64,000 nt of DNA from JAJKJG01 sp036389455. GTDB taxonomy: Bacteria > Pseudomonadota > Alphaproteobacteria > Rhizobiales > Beijerinckiaceae. The stretch covers positions 1 to 64,000 of the forward strand of contig DASVPW010000203.1 of assembly GCA_036389455.1 (NCBI GenBank). The letters run 5' to 3'. Of this stretch, positions 1 to 8,698 are shown in pieces (position 1 is the first letter of the stretch; the number at the start of each line of letters is the position of its first letter). The notes under the pieces are model-generated. The model was given only the letters and a program-made list of their open reading frames with translations, was not told the DNA's origin and searched no databases. A program made the translations under genes and the position numbers.

Positions 1-366
1 GCCGTGCGGGGGCTCGGCTGCCCGGTCGGCTTCGTGCTCACCGCCGGCCAAGCCGGCGACGCGCCTCAGGCGGCGCGCCTGCTGGAGGGCGCGCCGGCCG
101 AGGCCGTCATCGCCGACACCGCCTACGATGCCGATCACATCCGTGCGGCGGTCGCGGAGAAGAACGCCAAGGCAGTCATCCCGAGCAACCCCTCCCGGTC
201 CGGCAAATACCCGCTCGACACCCATCTCTATGCTCAGCGGCACCTCGTCGAATGCTGCATCTCCAAGCTCAAGCAGTTCCGGCGCGTCGCCACACGCTTC
301 GAGAAGACGGCCCAGAACTACCTCGCCATCGTCACCATCGCCGCCGTCGTCCTATGGCTGCGGTAA
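1..366 (+). mobile_element. IS5-family transposase, C-terminal part (cut by window edge)
   Basis: This frame is open from the first base to a TAA at 364-366, so only about 121 C-terminal codons lie in the window. The segment VIADTAYDAD fits the second catalytic aspartate of IS5-type DDE transposases. The segment HLVECCISKLKQFRRVATRF fits the block holding the catalytic glutamate, followed by the usual KTAxNYLA helix. The start of the gene and the left end of the element are outside the window. I could not define a right inverted repeat with confidence; the element probably ends a little after the stop codon. The element abuts a polysaccharide-type gene pair on the opposite strand. Confidence 0.85.
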
Positions 367-381
367 GTGTCCACAGGACCT

Positions 382-401
382 AGCGCTCCCGCGGGAGCGC
401 T
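382..401. terminator. 20-bp perfect palindrome after the glycosyltransferase gene
   Basis: AGCGCTCCCG is followed directly by its exact reverse complement. It lies 24 bp past the stop of the minus-strand glycosyltransferase gene and just beyond the transposase stop, so it could end transcription from either side. There is no T-run on either strand, so intrinsic termination is uncertain. It could instead belong to the end of the insertion element. Confidence 0.4.
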
Positions 402-425
402 CCAAGAGAACCTCCGGCAGGCGCC

Positions 426-1532
426 TCACGCCGGCTTGATCGCGGCCTGCACGATGCGCGCGACCTCGGCGGCGCGGGCTCCCCAGGAATGCTCGGCCGC
501 GACGACGCGCGCGCCCGTGGCGCCGAGCCCCGCCGCGAGGCCCGGGTCGGCGGCGAGCCTCGCCACCGCTCTGGCGAGGGCCTCCGCGTCGCCGACCGGG
601 ACCACGAGGCCGCAGCCGGTGTCGCGCACGAACTCCGCCTGGCCCCTGAGGTCGCTGACGATCACCGGGGTCCCGCAGGCGAGCGCCTCGAACATCTTGA
701 GCGGCATCACCCCGTGCGAGGACCGCCCTTCCGGATCGGAGATCGGGACGAGCGCCGCGACCGCGCCGCGGATCAGGGCCGGCAGCTCGTTCTGACGCTT
801 GCCGCCGAGCCACACCACGTTCCGCGGCGGCCGCTCGAACTGCGGCCGCAGGCTCTCGTCGACGATCGGCCCGGCGATGACGAGGTCGACCCCGGCGGGC
901 CAGGATGGCGCGCGCGCCGCCTCGAGCATGACGTCGATGCCGTGCCAGCGCACGAGCCCGCCGAAGAAGAGCGCGTAGGGGCGCTTGTGCTCGATCCGCG
1001 GCCCGTCCGGGCGGAACAGGGCCGTGTTGGCGGCATTGCTGACGAGCGTCACCCGCTGGTGTCCGGCCTCGGCCTTTCCCCAGGAGACGAGGTCCGGGGT
1101 GACGGCGACGAGGGCGCTCGCCCAGCGGTACTGGGTCCGCTGCGCCCAGGCGAGCATCCGCCTCAAGATCCGGAACCGGGGATGGGTCACGAAGGCGTCG
1201 TCATAGGCGCCGTTGATCTCGTGGATGGCCGGGCGGCCCATGACGCGGGCGAGCAGCGCCACCGGCAGCCCCGCGAAATGCGAGCGGAAGAACACCGCCC
1301 GGGTCCTCGGCAGCGCCGCGATGCTGCGTCCGACCACCCGGAAATAGCGCAGGACCTGGTCGCCGCGCCGCCGGGCCCCGCCTTCGGCGACGAGATCGAC
1401 CGCGATGCCTCGCTGTCCCAGCCCTTCGCAGATCTCGTGCACGTGGGTGGCGGCGGCGCTGCCCGGGACCATGCGCTCGAAGCAGACGTACAGGAGCCGC
1501 TGGACCTCAAAGGGTGACGCCGAATCGCTCAC
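426..1532 (-). CDS. Glycosyltransferase family 4 (GT-B fold)
   Basis: A 368-residue glycosyltransferase that should transfer a sugar from a nucleotide donor in polysaccharide or glycolipid synthesis on the cytoplasmic face of the membrane. The N-terminal acceptor domain carries a glycine/histidine loop (PGSAAATHVHEICEGL). The C-terminal domain ends with the GT4 signature FEALACGTPVIVSDLRG followed by the CGLVVPVGD donor-site region. The chosen ATG overlaps the last 26 bases of the upstream asparagine synthase gene, which implies translational coupling. The neighbour pair suggests an exopolysaccharide or surface-glycan locus whose remaining genes lie beyond the insertion sequence. The donor sugar and acceptor cannot be read from the sequence. 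Confidence 0.85.
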   Translation of the reverse strand: MSDSASPFEVQRLLYVCFERMVPGSAAATHVHEICEGLGQRGIAVDLVAEGGARRRGDQVLRYFRVVGRSIAALPRTRAVFFRSHFAGLPVALLARVMGRPAIHEINGAYDDAFVTHPRFRILRRMLAWAQRTQYRWASALVAVTPDLVSWGKAEAGHQRVTLVSNAANTALFRPDGPRIEHKRPYALFFGGLVRWHGIDVMLEAARAPSWPAGVDLVIAGPIVDESLRPQFERPPRNVVWLGGKRQNELPALIRGAVAALVPISDPEGRSSHGVMPLKMFEALACGTPVIVSDLRGQAEFVRDTGCGLVVPVGDAEALARAVARLAADPGLAAGLGATGARVVAAEHSWGARAAEVARIVQAAIKPA

Positions 1533-3405
1533 CCCAGATCCCCATGTTGACGATACGCCAGAGCGTGAAGTCGACAGGTTTTCCCCCCTCGAGCATCGCG
1601 CCGGCCAGCGCCCGTGTGGCCCGGGCGTCGAGAAGGCCGGGGAAGCGTCGCAGCGTCGCCTCGATGCCGTCGAGAATCAAGGGCTTCAACGGCCCCCTGA
1701 ACCAGGTTTCCTCCGGCGTCGCGAAGCCGAGCTTGTCGCGGCGCGCGAGCACGGGCGCCGGCAGCACGTCCCGCATGGCGCGCCGGAGCACGCGCTTGGT
1801 GTCGGCGCCGACGAGCTTGTGCTCGTTGCCGAGCGCCAGCGCGAACTCGACGAGGCGGTGGTCGAGGAACGGCACCCGCGCCTCGATCGAGTGCGCCATG
1901 GAGTTGCGGTCCTCCCAGTGCAGCAGCATCTGGAGGTTGGCCGAGAAGGTCAGGACGACGCATAGCGTCGAAAGGTCGACCACCTCCGGCAGGCCGTTGA
2001 CGGAGCTCGCGAGATCGAGGGTCCGGGGCGCCGGCTCGAGGCCCTTGAGCGCCTCCGACCGGAGCCACCCCCGGCCGGGGCCGTCCCGCCGCGCCCTGAA
2101 CGCCTCCGCGACCCCCGCCGGCAGGACGACGGCGGCGAGGCGCTTGAGCTGGTCGGCGACTCCCGCCCCGTGCGCCGCGGCGCGGTCCGAGACCGTCCGG
2201 CCGAGCGCCATCAGCCGGCCCTGCCGCATCAGGGTGACGAGGTGCCAGGCGTAGGTCCAGTGATAGCCGGCGAGCTGCTCGTCGGCGCCCTGGCCGTCGA
2301 GCATCACCTTGATCCCGGCCCGGCGCGCCTCCGCGAACACGCACCATTGGGCGAAGATCGAGGTCGACCCGAACGGCTCGTCCTGGTGCCAGGTGAGGTC
2401 GGAGGCCCGCGCGAACGCCTCTTCCGGCTTCGGGAACACGTAGTGCGGCACGGCGCCGGCGTGGGCGACGACGGCCTCCATGAAGGGCTGCTCGTCCACG
2501 GCCTTCTCGGCGTAGCAGGCCGAGACCGTGTTGACCCTGGCCCCCGTTCCTTCGGCGGCGAGCATCCGCCCCATGAGGCAGACGATGGCGGACGAATCGA
2601 GCCCGCCCGAGAGGCAGGAGCCGACCGGCACGTCGGAACGCAGGTGCAGGCGCACCGAATCGGTGAGGAGCGCCCGGAATTCTTCCGCGGCCTCCTCCTC
2701 AGAGAGCTGCAGCGTGCCGTGCGGCGGGATCGCGTACCAGCGCCTCTGCGCGAAGGCGCCTGTCCACGGGCGCGAGGCGTCGATCGTCGCGCAGCAGCCG
2801 GGCTGGAGCTGGCGCACGCCCTCGAACAGCGTCTCCTCGGTGTGGTCGCTGACCCCTGATGCGAGGAAGTCGCGCACCCGGGCGAGGTTCATGCGCCCGG
2901 AGAGGCCAGGCAGGCCCAGAAGCTGCTTGATCTCGGACGCGAAGGCGACGCCGTGTCCGTTGGCGGCGACGTAGAGCGGCTTGATGCCGAATCGGTCCCG
3001 GGCCGCGAACAGCCTTTGCTCGCGCTCGTCGAAGATCAGGAAGGCGAACATGCCGAGGAAGCGGTCGAGGCAGGCCTCGCCCCACTCGGCATAAGCTGCG
3101 AGCAGGACCTCGCTGTCGGTCTTCGTCGTGAAGGCGTGGCCCTTGGCCTTAAGCTCCTCGCGCAATTCGAGGTAGTTGTAGATCTCGCCGTTGAAGACGA
3201 GGTGCCGGCGCCCGGAAGCGTCGCTCATCGGCTGCAGCCCGGCGTCGCTCACGTCGATGATGGCGAGCCGCCGGTGCCCGAGCGCCACCGGCCCCGCCGC
3301 CGACGCGAACGCGCGCCAGCCCGACCCGTCCGGCCCGCGATGGGCGACGCGGTCGATCCTCTCCCGCTCCGGGGCGAAGGCGATGGAGCCGTAGAGACCG
3401 CACAT
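1507..3405 (-). CDS. asnB: Asparagine synthase (glutamine-hydrolysing), AsnB type
   Basis: A 632-residue class II glutamine amidotransferase fused to an ATP-pyrophosphatase synthase domain; it makes asparagine, or a related amide, from aspartate, ATP and glutamine. The protein begins MCGLYG, so Cys2 is the glutaminase nucleophile after loss of Met1. The segments HRGPDGSG near residue 23 and FNGEIYNYLELR near 71 line the glutamine site. The synthase domain shows SGGLDSS at 266-272, the ATP pyrophosphate loop. Members next to glycosyltransferases often serve in exopolysaccharide or exosortase loci and may amidate a sugar rather than aspartate, so the substrate is an inference. The 3' end overlaps the glycosyltransferase start. 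Confidence 0.92.
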   Translation of the reverse strand: MCGLYGSIAFAPERERIDRVAHRGPDGSGWRAFASAAGPVALGHRRLAIIDVSDAGLQPMSDASGRRHLVFNGEIYNYLELREELKAKGHAFTTKTDSEVLLAAYAEWGEACLDRFLGMFAFLIFDEREQRLFAARDRFGIKPLYVAANGHGVAFASEIKQLLGLPGLSGRMNLARVRDFLASGVSDHTEETLFEGVRQLQPGCCATIDASRPWTGAFAQRRWYAIPPHGTLQLSEEEAAEEFRALLTDSVRLHLRSDVPVGSCLSGGLDSSAIVCLMGRMLAAEGTGARVNTVSACYAEKAVDEQPFMEAVVAHAGAVPHYVFPKPEEAFARASDLTWHQDEPFGSTSIFAQWCVFAEARRAGIKVMLDGQGADEQLAGYHWTYAWHLVTLMRQGRLMALGRTVSDRAAAHGAGVADQLKRLAAVVLPAGVAEAFRARRDGPGRGWLRSEALKGLEPAPRTLDLASSVNGLPEVVDLSTLCVVLTFSANLQMLLHWEDRNSMAHSIEARVPFLDHRLVEFALALGNEHKLVGADTKRVLRRAMRDVLPAPVLARRDKLGFATPEETWFRGPLKPLILDGIEATLRRFPGLLDARATRALAGAMLEGGKPVDFTLWRIVNMGIWGERFGVTL

Positions 3406-3627
3406 GGCTTGGATCGGCGGAGAGCCGGTGGTCCTTTAAATCCCGAGGGGAAAAAGCGCTTCTACTTGCCCGGCTACATGGGGTCGAGGGCGGGATCGTG
3501 GCGGCGCCCAGCTTTGGGCGCGCCCGACCGCCCTTGCCCTTCCGGGCCCGCGTCTTTAACCCGACGCCGGAATGGATGCTCCCCCGAACCTTTTGCGCCT
3601 GCCCCGGCCGCCCGCGGGGCCGGCGGC

Positions 3628-4575
3628 GTGATTCACAACCCGTCCCGCCTGCGGCGCGCCGTCTGGAAAGTCGGCGAGGTCCTGATGATCGGGGTCGTGC
3701 GCGCCCTGTTCGGGCTCGCGCGCCTCGTCGGCCCCGACCGCTCGAGCGACATCGGCGGCGCGATCGCGAAACGGCTCGGCCCTCTCCTGCCCGTGCACCG
3801 CACGGGGCTGAAGAACCTGCGCGCCGCCTTCCCGGAGAAAACCGAGAGCGAGATCCGCGCGATCCTGCGCGGCGCCTGGGACAACCTCGGCCGCACCGGC
3901 GCCGAATACGCGCACCTCGGCGTGCTCTTCGACTACGACTACTGGACGGACACGACGGGGCGGGTCGAGGTCGAGGGCGTCGAGCACTTCATCGCGCTCC
4001 TCCAGGACGGGAAGCCCGGCATCATCTTCTCGGCTCACCTCGCCAACTGGGAGCTGCCGGCGATCTGCGCGGCGCGCTACGGGCTTGAGGCCACCGCCGT
4101 CTTCCGCCCGCCGAACGACCCGGCGGTGGCGCACGTCCTGCACGAGGTGAGGCGGCAGACCATGGGCGGCCTCGAGGCCGCGCGCCAGGGCGCGGCCTTC
4201 GCCATGCGCGGCGTGCTCGAGCGCGGCGGCCACCTCGGCATGCTCATCGACCAGCACTTCACGCGGGGGCTGCCGATCGAGTTCTTCGGCCGGCCGGCGC
4301 TCACGAATCCGATCATGGCGAAGTTCGCCCGCGCCTTCGACTGCCCGGTCCACGGGGTGCGGGTGATCCGGCTCCCGGGCAACCGCTTCAAGCTCGAGCT
4401 CACGCCGCCGCTCGACCTTCCCCGCGACGCCGAGGGCGCGATCGAGGTCGCCGGCGCCATGCAAGCCATGACCCGGGTCGTCGAGACTTGGGTGCGGGAA
4501 CACCCCGAACAGTGGCTGTGGATGCACCGGCGCTGGCGCCCGCCGATTCCTCACGTACGCCTCAAGGCAACGTGA
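3628..4575 (+). CDS. lpxL: Lipid A biosynthesis (KDO)2-lipid IVA acyltransferase, LpxL/HtrB family
   Basis: A 315-residue membrane-associated acyltransferase that adds a secondary fatty acid to lipid A. The catalytic HX4E motif is HLANWE at residues 137-142. Later blocks are IDQHFTRGLPIEFFGRPA and the C-terminal EQWLWMHRRWRPP, both typical of the family. I chose the GTG at 3628 (VIHNPSRLRR...), which gives a normal family length; an ATG at 3685 would remove the first amphipathic segment. The gene is divergent from asnB. It may act on the same outer envelope that the neighbouring glycosyltransferase and the downstream lpt genes serve. Confidence 0.85.
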   Translation: MIHNPSRLRRAVWKVGEVLMIGVVRALFGLARLVGPDRSSDIGGAIAKRLGPLLPVHRTGLKNLRAAFPEKTESEIRAILRGAWDNLGRTGAEYAHLGVLFDYDYWTDTTGRVEVEGVEHFIALLQDGKPGIIFSAHLANWELPAICAARYGLEATAVFRPPNDPAVAHVLHEVRRQTMGGLEAARQGAAFAMRGVLERGGHLGMLIDQHFTRGLPIEFFGRPALTNPIMAKFARAFDCPVHGVRVIRLPGNRFKLELTPPLDLPRDAEGAIEVAGAMQAMTRVVETWVREHPEQWLWMHRRWRPPIPHVRLKAT

Positions 4576-4611
4576 CTTTCAGGCCGGACCGCTTCCGGTA
4601 TTCATGACGGC

Positions 4612-5352
4612 ATGATCCTCAAGCCGATCTCGCGTCTTGCGGCGCTCCTCGCCGGGAGCCTCGCCGCCGCGGTCGCGTTCGCGGGCGAGAGCCCGAGGGC
4701 CGTGGTCGAGCTGTTCACGAGCCAGGGCTGCTCGTCCTGCCCGCCGGCCGACCAGGTGCTCGCCGACCTTGCCCGCGAGCCCGACGTGATCGCGCTGAGC
4801 CTGCCCGTCGACTACTGGGACTACCTCGGCTGGAAGGACACGCTCGCCTCGCCCGCCTTCTCGGCGCGCCAGCGCGCATACTCGAACGCCCGCGGCGACC
4901 GCCAGGTGTTCACGCCGCAGATGATCGTGAACGGCAAGGTGTCCTGCGTCGGCTCCGACCGGGCCCAGATCGGGCGCTCGATGGCGCGTGCCTCCGGCGG
5001 GCGCGAGCGGCTGCCGGTCCGCATCGACCTCGCCGAGGTGGGGCCGACGCTCCTCATCGAGGTCGGACGCGGCGACCCGCCGACCTCGGGCGAGGTCTGG
5101 GTGCTGCCGGTCGCGAAGGCGCGCGAGGTCGCGATCGGACGCGGCGAGAACCGGGGACGCTCGGTGACCTACGCCAACGTGGTCCGCGGCATGACCCGCG
5201 CCGGCTTCTGGTCGGGCGCCCCGGCCCGCCTCGAGGTGCCGCTGAAGAAGGCGCGCGACAGCGACGCCGATTCCTACGTCGTCCTGCTCCAGGCGGGCGA
5301 CCCGGACAAGCCGGGCCCGATCCTCGGGGCCGCGAAGGGGCCGGGACTCTGA
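4612..5352 (+). CDS. DUF1223 family secreted thioredoxin-fold protein
   Basis: A 246-residue protein with a signal peptide (roughly residues 1-24, ending AAVAFA). The start of the mature protein is VVELFTSQGCSSCPPAD, with a CxxC pair at Cys40 and Cys43. This motif and the later VDYWDYLGWKD and RAYSNARGDRQVFTPQMIVNG blocks define the DUF1223 family. The CxxC and the thioredoxin-like layout suggest a periplasmic redox or metal-handling role, but the biochemical function of the family is not established. It stands 36 bp after lpxL on the same strand and may be co-transcribed with it. Confidence 0.85.
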   Translation: MILKPISRLAALLAGSLAAAVAFAGESPRAVVELFTSQGCSSCPPADQVLADLAREPDVIALSLPVDYWDYLGWKDTLASPAFSARQRAYSNARGDRQVFTPQMIVNGKVSCVGSDRAQIGRSMARASGGRERLPVRIDLAEVGPTLLIEVGRGDPPTSGEVWVLPVAKAREVAIGRGENRGRSVTYANVVRGMTRAGFWSGAPARLEVPLKKARDSDADSYVVLLQAGDPDKPGPILGAAKGPGL

Positions 5353-5542
5353 AGCCCCGTAGCCGAACCGTTCCAGCCGCCTCTCATTCACGTTCCCGAG
5401 ACGTGCTTTCCACCCCATCGGAAATGCGGCACTCTTCCGTCCGCGAGCCCCGCGGGCAGCCGCGCGCGTACCGAGCCGTCGCTTGAGGAGTCTTTGGAGT
5501 CCAGCGTCCCGCACCATCGTCCAACCGATCGGGGGAAACGCC

Positions 5543-6754
5543 ATGGCACAGAAGAGAATCGCCGATTCCGGCGCCGGCACGCTGTCGCGCCGCACGGTCG
5601 TCGGAGCGCTCGGGGCCGGGATCGTCGCGGGCGCGGGCTCGGCGCTCGCCCAGCCCGTCGCGCCGCCGAGCACGGTGACGAACCCGCCCCGCGACTTCAG
5701 CCGCCGCGGCGCGCCGACGACCTACTTCACCGACCCGGACATCCTCTCGGTCGACCCGTCCTTCGACGGCTACGCCCAGCCGAACAGCGCCATCCAGCGC
5801 CTGTGGACCGGAGCGCTGTGGTCGGAGGGGCCGGCGTGGAGCGCGGAAGGCCGCTACCTCGTCTGGAGCGACATCCCGAACGACCGCCAGCTGCGCTGGC
5901 TCGAGGACGACGGGCACGTCTCGGTGTTCCGCATGCCGTCGAACAACTCGAACGGCAACACCTTCGACTTCCAGGGCCGGCAGCTCTCCTGCGAACACCT
6001 GACGCGTCGCGTCGTGCGTTACGAGCTCGACGGCTCGGTGACGGTCTTGGCCGACAGTTTCGAGGGCAAGCGGCTGAACTCGCCGAACGACGTGGTGCCG
6101 CACCCGGACGGCAGCTACTGGTTCACCGACCCGCCCTACGGCGGCCAGCTCTACGAGGGCGCGCCCGACGTCGCCGGCGGCCCGTCGAACGCGGCGGGCC
6201 GGCTCAAGCCGACGCTCGGCCAGCGCGCCGGGGTCGCGAACGGCCGGCGCGAGCTTCCGACGAACTGCTACCGCATCGACCCGAGCGGGCGCATCGACCT
6301 CGTCGTGACCGAGCAACAGGTGCCGGATCCGAACGGCCTGTGCTTCTCGCCCGACTTCAAGAAGCTCTACGTCACCTCGACCGGCAAGGGGCCGGGCGAC
6401 CAGGGGCCGGGCGGCAAGGGCGACATCCACGTCTTCGACGTCGGCACCGACAACAAGCTCTCGAACCAGAAGCTGTTCTCGGACTGCATGGTCGACGGGG
6501 TGAAGTGCGGCCCGGACGGCCTGCGCTGCGATGTCGACGGCAACATCTGGTCGGCGAGCAACGCCGGGCGCGCGGTCGGCTACAGCGGCGTCCTCATCAT
6601 CAACCCGGCCGGCAAGCTCATCGGCCGCATCCGCCTGCCCGAGATCTGCGGCAACGTCTGCTTCGGCGGCCCCAAGCGCAACCGTCTGTTCATGGCGGCG
6701 AGCCAGTCGCTCTACGCCGTCTACGTCAACACGCAGGGCGCGGCGCCGGGGTAG
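5543..6754 (+). CDS. SMP-30/gluconolactonase-family protein, Tat-exported
   Basis: A 403-residue six-bladed beta-propeller of the SMP-30/gluconolactonase/LRE family, expected to hydrolyse a sugar lactone in the periplasm. The N-terminus carries a twin-arginine signal (LSRRTVVGALGAGIVAG, arginines near 16-17) with a cleavage site near ALAQP. Family markers are WSEGPAWS (first metal ligand Glu), LNSPNDVV with the metal-binding Asn, WFTDPPYG, and DGLRCDVDGNIW carrying the catalytic Asp. I chose the ATG at 5543 because a purine-rich GGGGGAAA lies just upstream. The frame is open further upstream, but that part lacks a signal peptide. Which lactone it uses is unknown. Confidence 0.85.
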   Translation: MAQKRIADSGAGTLSRRTVVGALGAGIVAGAGSALAQPVAPPSTVTNPPRDFSRRGAPTTYFTDPDILSVDPSFDGYAQPNSAIQRLWTGALWSEGPAWSAEGRYLVWSDIPNDRQLRWLEDDGHVSVFRMPSNNSNGNTFDFQGRQLSCEHLTRRVVRYELDGSVTVLADSFEGKRLNSPNDVVPHPDGSYWFTDPPYGGQLYEGAPDVAGGPSNAAGRLKPTLGQRAGVANGRRELPTNCYRIDPSGRIDLVVTEQQVPDPNGLCFSPDFKKLYVTSTGKGPGDQGPGGKGDIHVFDVGTDNKLSNQKLFSDCMVDGVKCGPDGLRCDVDGNIWSASNAGRAVGYSGVLIINPAGKLIGRIRLPEICGNVCFGGPKRNRLFMAASQSLYAVYVNTQGAAPG

Positions 6755-6770
6755 GCCCGGAGCCGGCGCC

Positions 6771-6810
6771 TAAGCAGGATTGCGTGGGCTGTCCCACGCA
6801 ATCCTGCTTA
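6771..6810. terminator. Strong bidirectional hairpin (18-bp stem) between convergent genes
   Basis: TAAGCAGGATTGCGTGGG at 6771-6788 pairs perfectly with 6793-6810 across a 4-base CTGT loop. It lies 17 bp past the lactonase stop and about 60 bp beyond the lptB stop, in the gap where the two genes converge. It is therefore well placed to stop transcription from both sides. Flanking T-runs are weak, so it may also be a dispersed repeat unit. Confidence 0.6.
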
Positions 6811-6824
6811 GAGTTCTTTGGGCA

Positions 6825-6873
6825 AGCATCATTTTTCTCCGAAAACCGGGGCTCCACTTTTCGGAATGATGCT
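6825..6873. repeat. Hyphomicrobiales-type palindromic repeat overlapping the lptB stop
   Basis: The outer arms AGCATCATT (6825-6833) and AATGATGCT (6865-6873) are perfect complements. Inner arms CCGAAAA and TTTTCGG pair across a GC-rich centre. The pattern resembles a dispersed element I know from Bradyrhizobium-like genomes (GCATGATC...CCGAAAAGTGG...CCGGTTTTCGG...GATCATGC). The last base of the right arm is the first base of the lptB stop codon complement, so the element ends exactly at the gene. The family assignment is from memory. Confidence 0.65.
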
Positions 6874-7862
6874 CAGAACAGCCTGAAGTCCTCGCCGAGG
6901 TAGAGCCTTCGCACGTCCTCGTTCGCCACGATCTCGTCCGGGCTGCCTTCGGTCAGCACCTTGCCGGAATGGATGATGTAGGCGCGGTCGGTCAGCGCCA
7001 GGGTCTCGCGGACGTTGTGGTCCGTGATCAGGACGCCGATGCCGCGCCCGGTCAGGTGCCGGACGAGGTTCTGGATGTCGCCGACCGCGATCGGGTCGAT
7101 GCCGGCGAAGGGCTCGTCGAGGAGCATGAAGGACGGCTCGCCGGCGAGCGCGCGCGCGATCTCGCAGCGGCGGCGCTCGCCGCCGGAGAGGGCGATCGCG
7201 GGCGCCTTGCGCAGGCGCGCGATGTTGAACTCCTCCAAGAGCGCGTCGAGCTTCTTCTCGCGCTCCCTGCGGTCGGGCTCGACCACCTCGAGCACGCCGC
7301 GGATGTTGTCCTCGACGTTGAGGCCGCGGAAGATCGACGCCTCCTGCGGCAGGTAGCCGATCCCGAGCCGGGCGCGGCGGTACATGGGGAGCTGCGTCAC
7401 GTCGTGCCCGTCGAGGCTGACGACGCCCTCGTCGGGGGAGACGAGGCCGGTCACCATGTAGAAGATCGTGGTCTTGCCGGCCCCGTTCGGCCCGAGGAGC
7501 CCGACCGCCTCGCCGTTGCGCACGTGCAGCGCGGCGTCCTGCACGACGGTGCGGCCGCGGTAGCTCTTGCGCAGGCCGCGCACCGCGAGCACGCCCGGCC
7601 CGCCGAACGGCGCCTCGGCGGCGGCGCCGCGCCCGGGCCGTCCCTTGGCCCCGAAGCCGAAGAACCGCCGGACGAAGCCCGGCTTGGCGCCCGCCGGGGC
7701 GGACGCGGGCTCGCGGGCGTGGACGGCCCCGCCCGCCGTCGCGGCGAGGGTTTCCTCCTGGCGGCCCTCGTCCCCGAACGCGTCGTCCCCGTCGAGCTCG
7801 CCGAAGCGGGCGTCCCGGGACAGGAGGGGCTTCGAGGCGGTCCGGCGGAGCAACGGGTTCAC
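6873..7862 (-). CDS. lptB: LPS export ABC transporter ATP-binding protein LptB
   Basis: A 329-residue ATPase that powers LPS extraction from the inner membrane together with LptFG, feeding the LptC-LptA bridge. The ABC domain begins near residue 85 (VLAVRGLRKSYRGRTVV) with Walker A GPNGAGKTT, signature LSGGERRRCEIARAL and Walker B FMLLDEPFAGIDP. The end GKVLTEGSPDEIV...YLGEDFRL is the LptB hallmark. The start is taken as the GTG at 7862 (VNPLLRRTASKPLL), the first good start after the lptA stop. This gives an N-terminal extension of about 85 residues, rich in Ala, Gly and charged residues, which alphaproteobacterial LptB proteins often have. A shorter start inside the extension is possible. 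rpoN, the common next gene in this order, is absent. Confidence 0.93.
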   Translation of the reverse strand: MNPLLRRTASKPLLSRDARFGELDGDDAFGDEGRQEETLAATAGGAVHAREPASAPAGAKPGFVRRFFGFGAKGRPGRGAAAEAPFGGPGVLAVRGLRKSYRGRTVVQDAALHVRNGEAVGLLGPNGAGKTTIFYMVTGLVSPDEGVVSLDGHDVTQLPMYRRARLGIGYLPQEASIFRGLNVEDNIRGVLEVVEPDRREREKKLDALLEEFNIARLRKAPAIALSGGERRRCEIARALAGEPSFMLLDEPFAGIDPIAVGDIQNLVRHLTGRGIGVLITDHNVRETLALTDRAYIIHSGKVLTEGSPDEIVANEDVRRLYLGEDFRLF

Positions 7863-7915
7863 GGGCGGCCGCAAGGCATGAGGCAGGCGGGGCGAAGCGT
7901 CCGGGCCGGCACGGC

Positions 7916-8698
7916 TCAGTTCGTCTGCGCGCGCTGCTTCGGGGCGGGCTTCGGCGCGGCGGCCTGCGGAGGCTGCTGCGGAGCCGCGGCCGGCTGCGCC
8001 GCCTGCTGCGGGGACGGCTGGCAGCCCTGCTTCTGCTTGTCGTCGCTGCCCGGCACGAACAGGGCCTTGACCCGTCCGCCGGGCGCCGTCTCGACGTTCG
8101 CGACCCCGGTGGTGAGATCGTACACGATGCGCTCGCCCCGGGTGACGTTCTGGCACTGGCTCAGCGCCGCGTTGCCGGTGAGCACGACCTTGTTGGCGGC
8201 GCGGTCGAAGGTGGCGTTGTCGCTCGTGGCGACCTGGTCCTTCGATACGACCGTCACGGGGCCGGCGCAGTCGATCTGCTTCACGGCGTCGTTCGGGGAG
8301 CCCGCCGCCGCGGGCTGCGCCTTCTGGCCGCCGCTCCCTTGGGCCGCCTGGCTGCTCTGCCGCTCGTAGAACACGGTCAGCGTCGTGCAGCGCATGGTGG
8401 TCTCGCCCTGCACCGCGACCACGTTGCCCTTGAAGATCGCCTTCCCTTCCTTGTCGAACACGTCGAGCCGGTCGGCATCGATCTTGATCGGCTCCTTGCT
8501 GTTGCCGCCTCCGAGCCCGCCGAGCGGGCCGGGGCCGCCGCGCTCCTTCTTAGGCGGCGCGGCCGGAGCCCCTTGGGCAGCCGGGGCCGCCACAGGCTTT
8601 TGGCCCGGGGCAGCCGCGGGCTGCTGCGCGACCGCGTGCGCGGCCGGCACGCCGAAGGCGAGCGCAACCGCGGCGAGGGGAGCGAAAAGACGGTTCAT
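7916..8698 (-). CDS. lptA: LPS transport periplasmic protein LptA (OstA-like)
   Basis: A 260-residue protein with a signal peptide (MNRLFAPLAAVALAFGVPAAHA) that forms the periplasmic LPS bridge between LptC and LptD. The OstA-like domain starts at IKIDADRLDVFDKEGKAIF and contains VVAVQGETTMRC, AGPVTVVSKDQVATSDNATF and VVLTGNAALSQ, the beta-jellyroll repeats. Two low-complexity Pro/Ala/Gln stretches flank it: one of about 45 residues after the signal, one of about 35 at the C-terminus. Such linkers are usual in Hyphomicrobiales. The ATG overlaps the lptC stop as ATGA, showing translational coupling in lptC-lptA-lptB. Confidence 0.9.
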   Translation of the reverse strand: MNRLFAPLAAVALAFGVPAAHAVAQQPAAAPGQKPVAAPAAQGAPAAPPKKERGGPGPLGGLGGGNSKEPIKIDADRLDVFDKEGKAIFKGNVVAVQGETTMRCTTLTVFYERQSSQAAQGSGGQKAQPAAAGSPNDAVKQIDCAGPVTVVSKDQVATSDNATFDRAANKVVLTGNAALSQCQNVTRGERIVYDLTTGVANVETAPGGRVKALFVPGSDDKQKQGCQPSPQQAAQPAAAPQQPPQAAAPKPAPKQRAQTN